64,000 nucleotides of DNA from the NCBI GenBank assembly GCA_030737875.1, contig CM060912.1, positions 458,556,310 through 458,620,309 on the forward strand, read 5' to 3'. This document shows positions 45,851 to 56,898 of this stretch, piece by piece. Source of the DNA: Allium sativum (taxonomy: Eukaryota > Streptophyta > Magnoliopsida > Asparagales > Amaryllidaceae). Position 1 is the stretch's first letter, and each line of letters begins with the position of its first letter. The notes under the pieces are model-generated. The model ran no database searches. It was not told the DNA's origin and was given only the letters and a program-made list of their open reading frames with translations. Both the position numbers and the translations under genes were made by a program.

Positions 45851-45953
45851 GCCTAAGCCACGAGGTTAGACTCGTTTGTGGTATAAGACTGCCCGGACCT
45901 GCCCGACACATCCATCAACCACAAACGGTAGTCTAATGTGAGAGGTCAAAGGC
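45851..45953 (+). repeat. Structured LTR motif, unit D
   Basis: P1 GCC with GGC at the ends. P2 TTAGACT (45866-45872) with AGTCTAA (45930-45936). P3 CGTTTGTGGT (45873-45882) with ACCACAAACG (45918-45927), a perfect 10-bp stem; its last pair replaces the weaker G-U of unit C. The apical CTGCCCGGACC is conserved. Confidence 0.7.
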
Positions 45954-45964
45954 ATAATTAAAAG

Positions 45965-46071
45965 ATGCTTAGACACGAGGTTAAATCTGGCTTGTGGTGG
46001 AAGTCTGCCTGGAACCGCCCGATATATCCAGTGGCCACAAGCAATCGACTTAATGTGGGAGGTCTGTGCAT
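45965..46071 (+). repeat. Structured LTR motif, unit E
   Basis: P1 ATGC and GAC with GTC and GCAT (46062-46071). P2 TTAAATC (45981-45987) with GACTTAA (46047-46053), one mismatch. P3 GCTTGTGG (45990-45997) with CCACAAGC (46035-46042), where T-A pairs of unit D have become C-G. The apical CTGCCTGGAACC and joint ATGTGGGAGGTC are slightly changed. Confidence 0.65.
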
Positions 46072-46264
46072 TAATAATTAATTAATGCTGATCAAAGACA
46101 AATATGATTGACAAACAAAAGTTTGGTTGAGTGGAGTAATTCTCTGAGTACCAATCTGATGTTGATTTCGGTCTTTGGGGTTGATACTTAGGGAGTTATT
46201 CTCTTAACCAATGTAATTGTGAACTAAGAGGTACTTAATCATAAATTAAGTAAAACATGTTATA

Positions 46265-46266
<2 letters not shown>

Positions 46267-46300
<34 letters not shown>
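46267..46300. repeat. (TA)n microsatellite
   Basis: Uninterrupted TA dinucleotide run of about 17 units in the solo LTR. Confidence 0.9.
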
Positions 46301-46302
<2 letters not shown>

Positions 46303-46309
46303 CATAACA

Positions 46310-46690
46310 TGATAAGTGGATAGGGTTAAGACCAGCTTAACCAATAATCTGATAAGTGGATAAGGTTAAGACCAACTTAACCAATAATCTGATAAGTAGG
46401 TAGGGTTAAGACCAGCTTAACCAATAATATATATTAATTTGATAAGTGGGTAGGGTTAAGTCTAGCTTAACCAATAATATATATATTAATCTGATAAGTG
46501 GATAGGGTTAAGGCAAACTTAACCAATAATACATATTGATCTGATAAAGGGATGGGGTTAAGACCAACTTAGCCAATAATATATAAGTGGATAGGATTAA
46601 TACCAGCTTAACCAAATATATATACATATATATATATATATATTGATCTGATAAGCGGATAGGGTTAAGACAAGCTTAACCAATAACACA
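46310..46690 (+). repeat. Tandem hairpin array (GGTTAAG-loop-CTTAACC)
   Basis: About eight units of 40-55 bp, each CTGATAAGTGGATAGGGTTAAG, five loop bases, CTTAACCAATAAT. The 7-bp stem is kept while the loop varies (ACCAG, ACCAA, TCTAG, GCAAA, ACAAG). TA-rich spacers grow toward the right. Confidence 0.8.
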
Positions 46691-47218
46691 TGTTGATTTG
46701 ATAGGTGGGTAACATGGGTGACATGTGAGATATAATCATTAACACTTAACCAAGATAAACATGTGGTGGGACATGGGGGTTAAGTGGATGACATGGGAGG
46801 CATGTGAAATACGATTAGAAACACTTAACCAAATTGAAACATGTAAAGAAGACATGAATAAGAGGGGGTTAAGTGGAAAATTCTAGTGGGGAACCAAGTA
46901 TAGGTGGAAAGCTTGTGTCAAGCATGGGGGACCCATTTCAAACCAGTAACCCATTAAGTATCTTTGTGAGCTCGAGTTAGATCGAGGACGGGACACGCAT
47001 ATTGGGTTTGATTGTAAGTGGTCAAAACAGGTTAACGGTGGCAACACATGTCCAACGGCGTCATGTGCGTGCGTGGGCCCGGGCTGGTAGGTAAGACGTT
47101 GTTGCATCATGTAGATATAAGTCATGCACCTTTAGTGGTATCGGGTTGCCACTTTGGGGAGTGATACACCCCACTGTGGGACCAGCACAGGTATCTACGA
47201 GTTAGGGAGCCGATCGAA

Positions 47219-47410
47219 TGGGGGAAGGTAGTGGGTACAACTAGCGGAGATAGGGGCAGGCGACACCTATGACAGCAGCTAGGAGTACAAGAAACTACCA
47301 TTTTATGAATAAATGTTGTAACTAGACTGGGGAGGGTAGTGGGTACAACTAGTGGAGGTAGGAGAAGGCGGCACCTACGATAGCAGCTAGGAGTACACGA
47401 AACTACTATT
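47219..47410 (+). repeat. Imperfect tandem duplication, unit about 115 bp
   Basis: Two copies of a segment with GGTAGTGGGTACAACTAG, CGACACCTA- or GGCACCTA-like words, and GCAGCTAGGAGTACA. No coding signal. Confidence 0.7.
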
Positions 47411-48993
47411 ATTATAATTATGATTAGTAAGAGGGATCAATTTCCAGTATGGGACTAGTAATGGTGCGGTGTAATTAGCATTGGTGTAGTATAGTAATTA
47501 TTCTATAGCGATTAGGAACGAGATTAATGCCTGAATATTCCTCTTGTTTGTTTTGACTTGCCCACTTGTTTCACAGTCATTCCTTGTTTTACCAGTTTAT
47601 GCCTTATCCTAATTACTTTAATAATTATATTGTTAAAGTTATTGTACTCGCCAGATTTTATGTCTGACCCCCTTGTTTTCGCCTGTTTTCTTCCTTTTCC
47701 CACCAGGTTCTCAGGGTGGGACTAGTACTAGTGGAGCTTGATTTGGATCTCTTTCTCTCTCTTTTGGAAGCGCTTGGATTGCTGAAAGTAAAGTTCAGCT
47801 CATCTCTTTTATGGCTACTTATGTTGGGGTTGTGCTTTTTTACTTTATGTACTCTGAAAACAATTTGTCAAGATGGATATTAAGTGTACTTGGTTTATGA
47901 AGTTGTTGTAATCAAACTATTTCTCCGCTGTAATAAAAGTTGTTTTAAAATTTTCAAGTACCAATATATGTATCTGTCTTGTTATATTCTGTTCTATACA
48001 CTAATAATACTCCATGAAAGTTAATGCATTCCCGTTGAGAGTGACATTAATGGACGTGGGGTGTTACAGATAGTGCCTTATGAACATGAGCAAATATTTA
48101 AGACTATTCTGAACCTTACTGTTTCGCCAAACCTTTGCATTATGCTCTTATGTGTTTACTTTGAATCTCTTGCACACATCGCACACACTTTAGTTCACAC
48201 ACGTGCATAGGGGGATACGGGCTATTTTACTCTAACTTATGTTATTGCTTCTTCAGTAGTTTAGCGACCATGGTAGAGAGACGTTCATATAGGTTATCGG
48301 AAAAGAGAGAAGTCGCAGAAACTTCCGATAAACTCACTCTTGATGACATATCCTCTCCCTCAGACCCTGAATGGGATGATGAGGGCCCAGTTCATGAAAT
48401 GGAAGCGCACAATAGTGAAATATCTTCCGGGAGTGAAGTTTCTCTTGGTGATGAAGAGCAAGGAGAGATAGGATATGATCGTGCTCCCGACGAGTTTGAA
48501 ACTGCCACTATATTGGAGTAACCCAAATATTCTGTTGAGTCGACGACCGATGATGATAGACTCGTCCGAATATGTCTAAAGCATGGGATATTAAAAAGAG
48601 ATACCTTGGTGCCTTCGAAAACAGATCGCCCCCATAATCCACTGGAAGGATTTATGGCAATTACCCGATTGATGTGTCTGGTTGGGGCTATTCCACCGTT
48701 TCCGCCTTTTGTCGTTGATTTTCTAAGACAGATGCAGATTGCCCCCATGCAATTACATCCTAACTATTATGCTTATTTATACACCTTGTATATAGCATAC
48801 AAAGAAATTTTAGGTATAGAGCCTACCTTCGATGATGTCCACTTCTTTTATAATTTCAAACATCGGACTCAAGAGACTCCCTCCTTCTCATATTTTGAAT
48901 CAATCCCAAAAAGGAAAATTATTAATGTTCCATATAGCAGCAAGGCTGATGATTCTAAACTTGAATGGTTTTATATCAGACAGCAGCCGGGGT

Positions 48994-49093
48994 GAGCCAG
49001 GAGATGGACCAAATCAATTAAAGCACCGACTTTCTAGATTTCAATTTTAAATGCTCATGCCAACACATTAATTTCATTCTTTTTCATTCGCAG
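48994..49093 (+). other. Candidate intron in the antisense gene
   Basis: GTGAGCC donor after QQPGG-encoding sequence, a T-rich tract and TTCGCAG acceptor. Removing it joins two frames that both look coding. A second acceptor-like TTGTGTAG stands at about 49770, just before the Arg/Ser-rich exon. Confidence 0.5.
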
Positions 49094-49772
49094 TTGATAA
49101 CCCAAAGCAAGTATCAGGTCAATTATACTTTGATCGTTTGCATCAGCTACTCATTGGCGATCAAAATTTCTTGACCATCGATGAAGTTCTTAAAGATGAG
49201 TATCTCCATCATCACGGGTTACTATCTATTACCCGTAGTATAGGTCATGGGACATGTCCATATGTGTACATACCCCCGGTCGACATTATTCCTGAGACGG
49301 GGAGGGCTCGAAAGGTCCAACGATTCCTCTTAGGACTCCTCCTTCTCCATCCTCAACTCAGGACGATGAATTAGCCAACATAGCTGAAAAGTACAGAGAA
49401 GGGTATACCATTCCTGATGACGCCATTTCTCCCGAAAAGTCAACATCTCCTAAAGAGCTGCCACTAGAAGCTTCCCAAGGAGATGCTTCTGCTACCAACG
49501 ATTCCACATTTAAGGGTTTAGGAAATCTTCCCCTACCCGAAACTATCTATACTTCAGAGGACTTCGGAACAAATCCTTTAATCTTCATTTCTTCAGAGGA
49601 AACTACTCCCGTGAAGACCAAAGAGCCCACTCATGCTAGTCTAGCTTCAGGCTCGGGTTTGTTGGGGGGAACATCACTTAAGATGCACATAACACATTAG
49701 CACCGCACGTCACAGTAGTCATGTCTTATGTGAACGTCGATTCTGAACTCCACTTATATTGTTGTGTAGGTA

Positions 49773-50236
49773 CAATGTCACGCCCTTACTATGATGTCAG
49801 GAAAATTCACCGTAGCATGTCTAGACCTCCTTCTGACACCGAGCACGATCGCCGTGAGAGCCGGGGCAGAGATGACAGAAGGCCTCATGATTCTCATCGA
49901 CCTCACACTTCACGCTCTCGTTCTCCTGTTCGGTCGGATCCAGACAGGTATAAGAGCCACCAAAGTCGTCATGGGGAAGACACATCACAATCCAAAGACC
50001 GAAATTCTCTCCAAGACAAATATAATCAAGAAAAAAGTCCATCAAAACATACTGATTCACGAGACAAGCACAATGCTTCTGAGAAGCGATTTGAAAAAGG
50101 TGATGCAACCATCGTCCCCGCTAAGCGGAAACATATTGAACTATCATATTGCAAACCCCCACCACTGGATGCTGATTCCAAAATGAAATTGGCATATCTA
50201 GGAAGCAGTTCCCAGATCACTACTTTGAGAATTTAA
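49773..50236 (+). pseudogene. Arg/Ser-rich exon of the antisense gene
   Basis: Starts MSRPYYDVRKIHRSM and continues with dense RS, SR, RD and DR dipeptides (for example SRSRSPVRSD), then a Lys/Asp/Ser-rich part and AKRKHIELSY, which could act as a basic nuclear-localisation stretch. RS-like composition is typical of RNA-processing proteins. Here it is compositional evidence only. It is part of the gene described at 48270-51941. Confidence 0.5.
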
Positions 50237-51941
50237 CTTTCTTACCCACGCTCGAGCCTATTTCTTCAAAGTGGGAAGATGAGGCTAAGGCAAAGATTGA
50301 CGCATTAGAGAAACAGTACTCGGAGATGTACAAGTATTCATGCAATCTCTCCAGAATCATTCGGGCTTTAATTACGGTCGTTGATGCAATGAAGAAGGCT
50401 ACAGATTTCGATGAGAATGTTTTGAAAAATCTGGAGAAGTACTTTGAAGATACACAGACTCAACTTATCATTGCTCAACGAGATGCCAACAACTTCAAAA
50501 AGCAATTTGAGGAATTACAAAAGCGTTATCATGAATTGCTGGAATCTCACAGTTAAGAGCGTTTGGAGTTGAAGAAACAAGCTGAAGACGCTAAGTCAGG
50601 CAGTGTCAAAATGCAATTGGCTTACAATACTCTTGAGCAAGAAAAGGCCGAGTTAGCGAGGAAGAACGCCGAGATAGAGAAATGAAATGCTGACTTGGAG
50701 TCCAAGTTAATGGAAGCCGAGACTAGAGCTGCCTTAGCTGAGGGGAATGTGGATAGCGCTGTTAAGTCTGCTGAAGAAACTCATAAACAACTATCAGAGG
50801 CTCAAGAAGAATTGCACGGCTTTTGCGAACTGGTGATTGAATTCTTTGCACACATAATCCATCGCTGAAACATCTCTTGGATCGAAGACTATCCGACTAC
50901 CTTAGTCCACGTATGGAGTCAAATCATCGAATGGGAAAAGAGGAACTTAAGGTAGACTTCGTTGATGAAGACAAAATCATGGAGAAGTATCTGAGAGATG
51001 ATGAACCGGCACATTTGGCCGAGGGGTGTCGCCTTATTGCTGCTGCCATAGAGAAGGAGAATTGCATGGCAAAAGAAAAGAATATACTTGAAGTTGGTTC
51101 TTCTTCTGCTACCGCTGAAGCTACTGGAGTCGAGGGATATGATCCCGAGAATCCGGGAATCCCTAGAGCGTCTCTTTTATCCCCTATACCTGAATCAGCA
51201 TCAGAGACGGCAGCTGCCCCAATTGAGAAATCATCAGAAGGTATTTCCACCTTTTCACCCCAATTCGTCAAGGCAGTCTCCACCTTTCATCACATCATTG
51301 GGCAATCGATCGAGGATTCTTTACTTTCTCCTGAGTTGATAACTGTTGCTTCTCATTCTGTCGGTGTTGAACCAACCGAGAAGACTGACAAGCCTTGGGG
51401 AACCACCATTGGAGAAAAATCCATGGAAAAGGCTCAGGGAGGACAGGATAAGGCTACCATCGTTGAATCCGGAGGGGGAGCTGAACCGCCTAAGGCTGAC
51501 ATTTCTCATGATGATGAAATGATAGACGCTTTGAAAGACGACGATGGTAATGAGGGGCATGAAGAAGATTCTGATGTTGCAATAACTGGGGATTCGAAAA
51601 ATGTTGATGACATGACTTTGGATGAAATGAAAGCCGAACAAGACAAGTGCATGCAGCTGAAAGTCAAGGAATTAGACCCCGAAAGCCTTAAGCCCCTTGC
51701 AGTGGTGGATGCTGGATCGAGGTTAGTTGTCAAGCTTTCAACTAGGTCAATTACAGAAGAGCTTGCTAAAAAATCTTCTCTTGATTCCAGTGCTCCGACT
51801 CCTGGGAAGAAATCTACCGATTCTGGTACCTTAATTACAGAGAAGAAGAAACCAAAGTGTCTCATGTCTGATGCTGAAAAAGAAGCTAGAAATGCTCTTA
51901 AGGCTGCCAAGAAGTCTAATTCTACTCCAAAGCCTAAGTGA

Positions 51942-52752
51942 CAATGCACTTTGTTTTTTATTTTGATATTACACTGGTCCGCTGTTGTTGTAGTGAGTGC
52001 GGCCCTCGCATCTTTTGCTTAGCCTTCCTATATAAACTCGCATGTTTGTGAATAAAGTAGTTTGTTCCCTGCAATGTCTGATATTCGTAAATTTAGCATT
52101 TAAGTAAAAATGCAAATGAACAGCATGTCATATCATAGTTATGTAATAAAGTCATTATTAAGGGGAACATGTGTACATATATATGCCCCCAATCAATCTT
52201 GGATAACTGATTAAGACTTATTCAAGATTGATTAAATTCAAAATTCAGCTGCCCCTGATTCTCTGATGGGGCCATATTCTTTTCGTCATTGATGCTTATT
52301 CTTTTTAGCATCTTTATACTCTCCTGTCACATAACCAGGTTAGAGTATTACCGAGGCAGTCTCTTATCGGGGTGCACCTTCACGCCTCAAGGGACGTCGT
52401 CTTCCCGTCCTTTATACTCTCTCTCGTTTCATGAAAGTTAGAGTTAAGAATGTCGTCTTCCTATTCTTTGCATCTTATCATGCAAGCGATCATTTTGTTT
52501 GCTCCTGCACATAGGTTATCTCCAATTTTTCAAATTTTAATTTAATGTTTTGTGTTTCATTGTCATGACAGAATAATGGCTGAAGATATAAATAATGCAG
52601 GAAAGTAAATGACACACGATATTTTTATAGTGGTTCAGTTAAGTCGTAGCCTACATCCACTTCATAATCCTTTGTTCATATAAACAAACCTTTTAAGGCA
52701 AGTCGTGCCTTTTTACATAGCTTATAAAAACAAAAAGGAAGACATTTCATAT
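51942..52752 (+). other. 3' end of the antisense gene and LTR-like fragment
   Basis: Non-coding. It contains the AATAAA at 52051, several short CT-rich repeats (52310-52450), and at about 52600-52690 a run (TTTATAGTGGTTC, then TAGCCTACATCCACTT) that closely resembles the LTR at about 41900-41950 and 59010-59050. The integrase stop lies at 52753 on the other strand. Confidence 0.5.
52051..52056 (+). terminator. Candidate polyadenylation signal of the antisense gene
   Basis: AATAAA 110 bp after the stop codon at 51941, followed by a GT-rich stretch. It is the right strand and distance for the antisense gene. Confidence 0.45.
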
Positions 52753-54617
52753 TTAGCTCAGGTATCGTCGCAAGTGCTGAGCATTCCAAGCTCTGGGAAT
52801 CTCTTCACCGTCCATGGTCGTTAGCTTGAATGCTCCTGTATCAAGCTTCCGTTGGATGGTGTATGGCCCTTCCCATTTTGGACCCAATTGGGTTGAAGGC
52901 AGGAAGACTCGTTTCAATACTAAGTCTCCTGGTTCAAAGGTTTTGAAGCGAACTTTCCGGTCATAATAACGTGCTACTTGATGTCGATGTCTTGAGGCAC
53001 GCAAGTCTGCTTCGTCTCTTTTTTCTTCAACCATATCAAGAGACTCTAAGAGGAGTGTTCTATTCATCATCGGGTCATAGTATGCGAATCGATGAGAAGG
53101 GACTTCTAGTTCTACCGGGATTACTGCTTCTGACCCGAAGGAAAGTGAAAAGGGGGTATGGCCAGTGGCCGTCTTAAAGTCGTCCTGTAGGGCCATAAAG
53201 CTAGCGACAACTCATCTACCCACTTGGCTTTGGCCCGCTCCAAGCGCTTCTTGAGAATAGATTTAATGACCTTGTTTATTGCTTCAACCTGGACGTTTGA
53301 CTGCGGGTGACCTACAGCGGTGTATCATTTATCAATCTTGTACTTCTGGCAGAAGTTTCTGAATTCGACGCAGTCGAACTGTGTCTCATTATCAGTTATA
53401 ATGGTCTTCGGTATTCCAAATCGACAGATAATGTTTCTGAACACAAAACTAATCACCTTTCTTGCCGTGATCGTTGTTAAAGGTTCAACTTCTACCCATT
53501 TCATGAAATAGTCCACGGCGACGATCGCGTACTTTGCTCCCCCTTTAGCGATAGGTAACACTCCAATAATATCAATTCCCCAAATGGAAAACTACCATGG
53601 GATTACCATCGACTTGAGCCGAGTCGGAGGTGCTCTGGGAATCTTGGCGAATCTTTGACATCTGTCGCAGCATCGTGAATAATCAGCCGTGTTTTTATTC
53701 ACCTTAGGCCAAAAATATCCATACCGTAACACTTTCTTTGCTAGTGTTTGGCCCCCGGTGTGGTCCCCACACTCACCTTCATGTACTTCTTGCAGTACAC
53801 GTTTGATGTCGTCATGTGCGATACACCGTAGTAGGGACATTGAAAACCCTTGGTGATAAAGGACGTCGTCCTGTAAAACGTATCTTGCAGCCTTACGTCT
53901 TACAGCTCGTCTTTCGCTTTTCTTCAACGGGAGGGTTCCACTCCTGAGAAAATTCTTGATCAGTGTCATCCTCGATTCTCTCTCTGGATCAACTTCCAAG
54001 GCTAGTTCCACTTCCATCAGGTCGAAACTCGGTGATTCAAAAACCTCTATCGAAACCATTTCAGTTTCTTTGGGATTATCAGAACTTGCTAGTTTTGCTA
54101 ACCGATCTGCTTTCTGATTTTCTGTTCTTGGAATATGCGTTATGCTGTAATGCTCCAAACTACCCAGCAACTCCTTTACCTTTTTGAGATAAGTAACAAG
54201 TCGAGGCCCTTTAGCAACAAATTCCTCCCGTACCTGGCATACAACTATCTTGTAATCGCAGCATATATCCAGTGTCTTCACCCCTAGTTCTTTGGCGAGT
54301 TTCAGCCCGACAATCAGGGCTTTATACTCGAAATCGTTATTGGTAGCAGCAAATTCTAATAGCAATGCATAGTAAATAGATCGTCCTTCAGGAGTTATTA
54401 AAACAACTCCGGCGCCGGACCTTCGATCATTTTTGGCTCCGTCCGTATATAACTTCCACGGACTAAGCTCCAATTCTTGTTCTAAAGCAACCACCTTATC
54501 ACCCACCGTTTCCTCTTCGGAATTGTGAATTCGGCTATAAAGTCGGTCAATGCCTGCCCTCTTATTGATCTCCGTGGCTGAAAATTTAAATCGAATTGAC
54601 TCAACTCGATGTTCCAT
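52753..54617 (-). pseudogene. Retand-type second RNase H and integrase
   Basis: Minus-strand frame. It opens with the connection region, then an additional RNase H with WKLYTDGAKNDRRSGAG (about 54470) and a Glu in the FEYKALIVGL segment, the hallmark extra RNase H of Tat elements. Next come the integrase HHCC finger (VHEGECGDHTGG to CCDRCQ, about 53790-53660), catalytic core with Asp in VAVDYFMKW and ITDNETQF, and the Glu region (HPQSNVQVEAINKVI, about 53290). The C-terminal domain GPKWEGPYTI to AWNAQHLRRYLS ends at 52753. Frame breaks lie near 53590, 53330 and 53200. Confidence 0.85.
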
Positions 54618-54685
54618 TTAAGTAACCCGCCCTGATGCTTTGGGTTTTTGCAACACTTGTCTTAAAGGTTGATCGGTGTATACAA

Positions 54686-56047
54686 CTATCGGTGAGCCTG
54701 AAAGTAATGACGAAGTTTGCGGGAAGCAATCAGGAGGCTATAAGAAAGTTTTTCTATCTTCGGATAATTACGTTCTGTAGCAGCTAGCTTCTTGCTCACG
54801 TAGTATGCAGGCCTCTGGACTTTATCCTCTTCACATACCAATGCTGTACTGACGGAATGAGATGATACCGCTAGGTAGACAAACAAATCCTCATGTTTTA
54901 TGGGTTTTGATAATATTTGAGGCTTATCTAATAAGTCTAATAAATTCTAGAAAGCCTCCACACAATCAGGGGTCCATTAGTAATTTCGTTTTCCTCGTTT
55001 TATCAGATCGAAGAAAGGTACGTACTTATCTGTGGCTTTGGAGATAAACCTGCTCAGTGCAGCAACTTTTCCGGCTAGGCTTTGAACATCCTTAATCTTT
55101 CGTGGTTCTTCAATATTCCTTATTGCTGCTATTTGACTAGGATTTATCTCAATCCCTCGAGAACTCACGATAAACCCAAGGAATTTCCCAGATGCGACCC
55201 CAAATGAGCATTTTAGGGGGTTTAACTTCATTCCATACCTTCGAAGAATATCAAACATTTCAACTAAGTCCCTTGTATGGTCGAAAGATTGTTTAGACTT
55301 CACAAGTATGTAATCCACATAAACCTCCATGGTTTTCCCGATTTGATTATAGAACATGCGGTTGACCAAACGCTGATACGTGGCCCTTGCATTCTTTAAT
55401 CAAAATGGCATTACCACATAACAATATAACCGCAAGTCTGTGATGAAACTTGTATGCTCCTGATCTGATATGTGCATGGGAATTTGATTGTACCCTGAAT
55501 AGGCATCCATAAAGGATAAAAGCTCGTGTCCATCCGTCGAGTCTACTAGTTGATCCATCCTGGGAAGAGGAAAGCTATCCTTCGGACAAGCCTTGTTCAA
55601 ATCAGAGAAGTCAATACATGTACGCCACTTCCTGTTAGATTTTTTGACCAGGACAGGATTTGATATCCAGTCGGATTATTTCGAATCCTTAATGAATCCA
55701 TTATCCTTCAATTTCTCTACCTCTTCCTTCAAAGCTACTGACCGCTCTGGGCCTAACATTTGTCTCTTCTGTTTGACTGGTGGGTGCTTTGGATTAATGC
55801 ATAAAGAGTGGCTCATAATGGCAGGAGAAATCCCACACATGTCAGCATGAGTCCAGGCAAACACATCCAAATTTTCCCTTAAGAAATCAGCCAACTCTTT
55901 CGCTCGAATTGGATCTAGTTGCGAGCCAATCTTTTGTACTTTTGTCGAATTTGTCTCATTAATCGGTATATCTATTGTTGTCTCGTTGGGAGTCACCTTT
56001 CTATCCTCGGGTTCTCTATCCTCTTTGGGATCTATATCCTCGAGCAC
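54686..56047 (-). pseudogene. Retand-type reverse transcriptase and first RNase H
   Basis: RT begins in the AKELADFLRENLDVFAWT region, continues through FPLPRMDQLVDSTDGHELL and FMDAYSGYNQI, then the catalytic box, which reads YVDY instead of YVDD (about 55310-55325). The last Asp is therefore lost. The first RNase H (HSVSTALVCEEDKVQRPAYY, KKLAATERNYPKIEKL) follows to 54686. Stops or frame changes near 55680, 55600, 55400 and 54970 break it. Confidence 0.85.
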
Positions 56048-56170
56048 ATCTAAGGGCGACTCTCTTGGGGCTGGACCCCTTAATTGCTATGCTGAGTTTT
56101 CCTTTGAAGGGGGAGAATCGTCCTTAGATTCTATATTCAACCCCTTCATTAGCATCTTCAACTCCGTCAT

Positions 56171-56570
56171 CTAACAAGCTCGTCCCGTAGCTTGGTCGCC
56201 TCTCATCACCCCAATTCCTGTGTCAGTCGAGAATTTAAGCAACAAGCACCAAGGTACAATACATGCCCTAAACTCGGCAAGGGCCGGTCGGCCTAGGAAA
56301 GTGTTGTAGGGTGACTCTACATCCAAAACTATAAATGGCAGGATCCTCACTCTCTGGCGATCTCCCTGTCCTAATGTTACTGGTAATTCTACGTAGCCCA
56401 TCGGAGCCGTTGATGCCCCCATTGAAGCCCCATATCCATCCTTCGCAGGGCTTCAGATCTTTTGCTTCAAGTCTCATTTGTTCAAAAGTTTTCTTGAAGA
56501 GGATATTGACCGAACTCCCGTTGTCCACCAACACTTTATTGACTAAGGCAGGGCCGTGGCCGTGGTAATT
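56171..56570 (-). pseudogene. Retand-type aspartic protease region
   Basis: Starts at about 56534 with MLVDNGSSVNILF; DNGSS is the Tat variant of the DTG/DSG active site. After a frame change near 56420 comes GYVELPVTLGQGDRQRVRIL and then YNTFLGRPALAEFRA. The end (GVMRGDQATGRAC) matches the usual junction before RT in this clade. Confidence 0.75.
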
Positions 56571-56898
56571 ACCAGTGGGTCTTCAGTTGGTGATTGAATT
56601 CCGGAATCATCTCTGCTACGAAATATGACGTCGTCTGACATCGTCTTTTGTTGTTTTACTAGAATAATGTCTTTGAGGTTACTGCGTTCCCCTACCTAAA
56701 AGTTCTTGGCGGCATTGACGTACTGATCCATCGCTTTGAAACTACGGCTAGCTAGGTAGAGTCCGCCTATAATAGTATTGATAACGATCCCCTTACCTTT
56801 CTGCTAGGCTGTGGGTTTAGAAGTAGGCTGGTTTTGGCCCGGAGCTTGCCCATCTTGCCCCCTATCCCTTGGGCAACCCTGTACTCGTCTAACTTCCC
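56571..56898 (-). other. Gag-protease linker, decayed
   Basis: Broken frames between gag and protease, with pieces such as the GKLDEYR-like start near 56890. No domain I can name. Confidence 0.4.

Larger units (their letters stand above)
43840..48068 (+). repeat. Solo LTR, Tekay-like family, 4.2 kb
   Basis: Runs TGCAACACCCCGTG to GTGGGGTGTTACA and is flanked by GATAG duplications (43835-43839 and 48069-48073). No internal region or second LTR is present, so it is the product of LTR-LTR recombination. Order of parts mirrors the young Tekay LTR: TATA box, TATGCAAG-type repeats, structured repeats, tandem hairpins, then a 3' part with matching words (TCGAGGACGGGACACGCATA at 46981 and 20821). 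It is a related but distinct family. The first T-G-C-A in place of T-G-T-A is a terminal change. Confidence 0.9.
48270..51941 (+). pseudogene. Antisense gene of the Retand-type element (gypsy-type transposon domain, RS stretch, coiled coil)
   Basis: Plus-strand gene inside a minus-strand element. Exon 1 (48270 to about 48993) starts MVERRSYRLSEKR, has an acidic region, one in-frame TAA (near 48520) and a PF04195-like core (FVVDFLRQMQIAPMQLHPN, GIEPTFDDVHFFY). A GTGAGC...TTCGCAG intron (about 48994-49093) joins to LYFDRLHQLLIGDQNF. A frame change near 49320 leads to an acidic Pro/Ser stretch. From 49773 comes an Arg/Ser/His-rich part, then, after another frame change near 50200, a coiled coil (50270-50866, two internal stops). 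A long acidic-to-basic tail (50877-51941) ends in KKSNSTPKPK. Such antisense ORFs are known in Tat elements; the product's function is unknown. This copy is lightly damaged. Confidence 0.7.
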
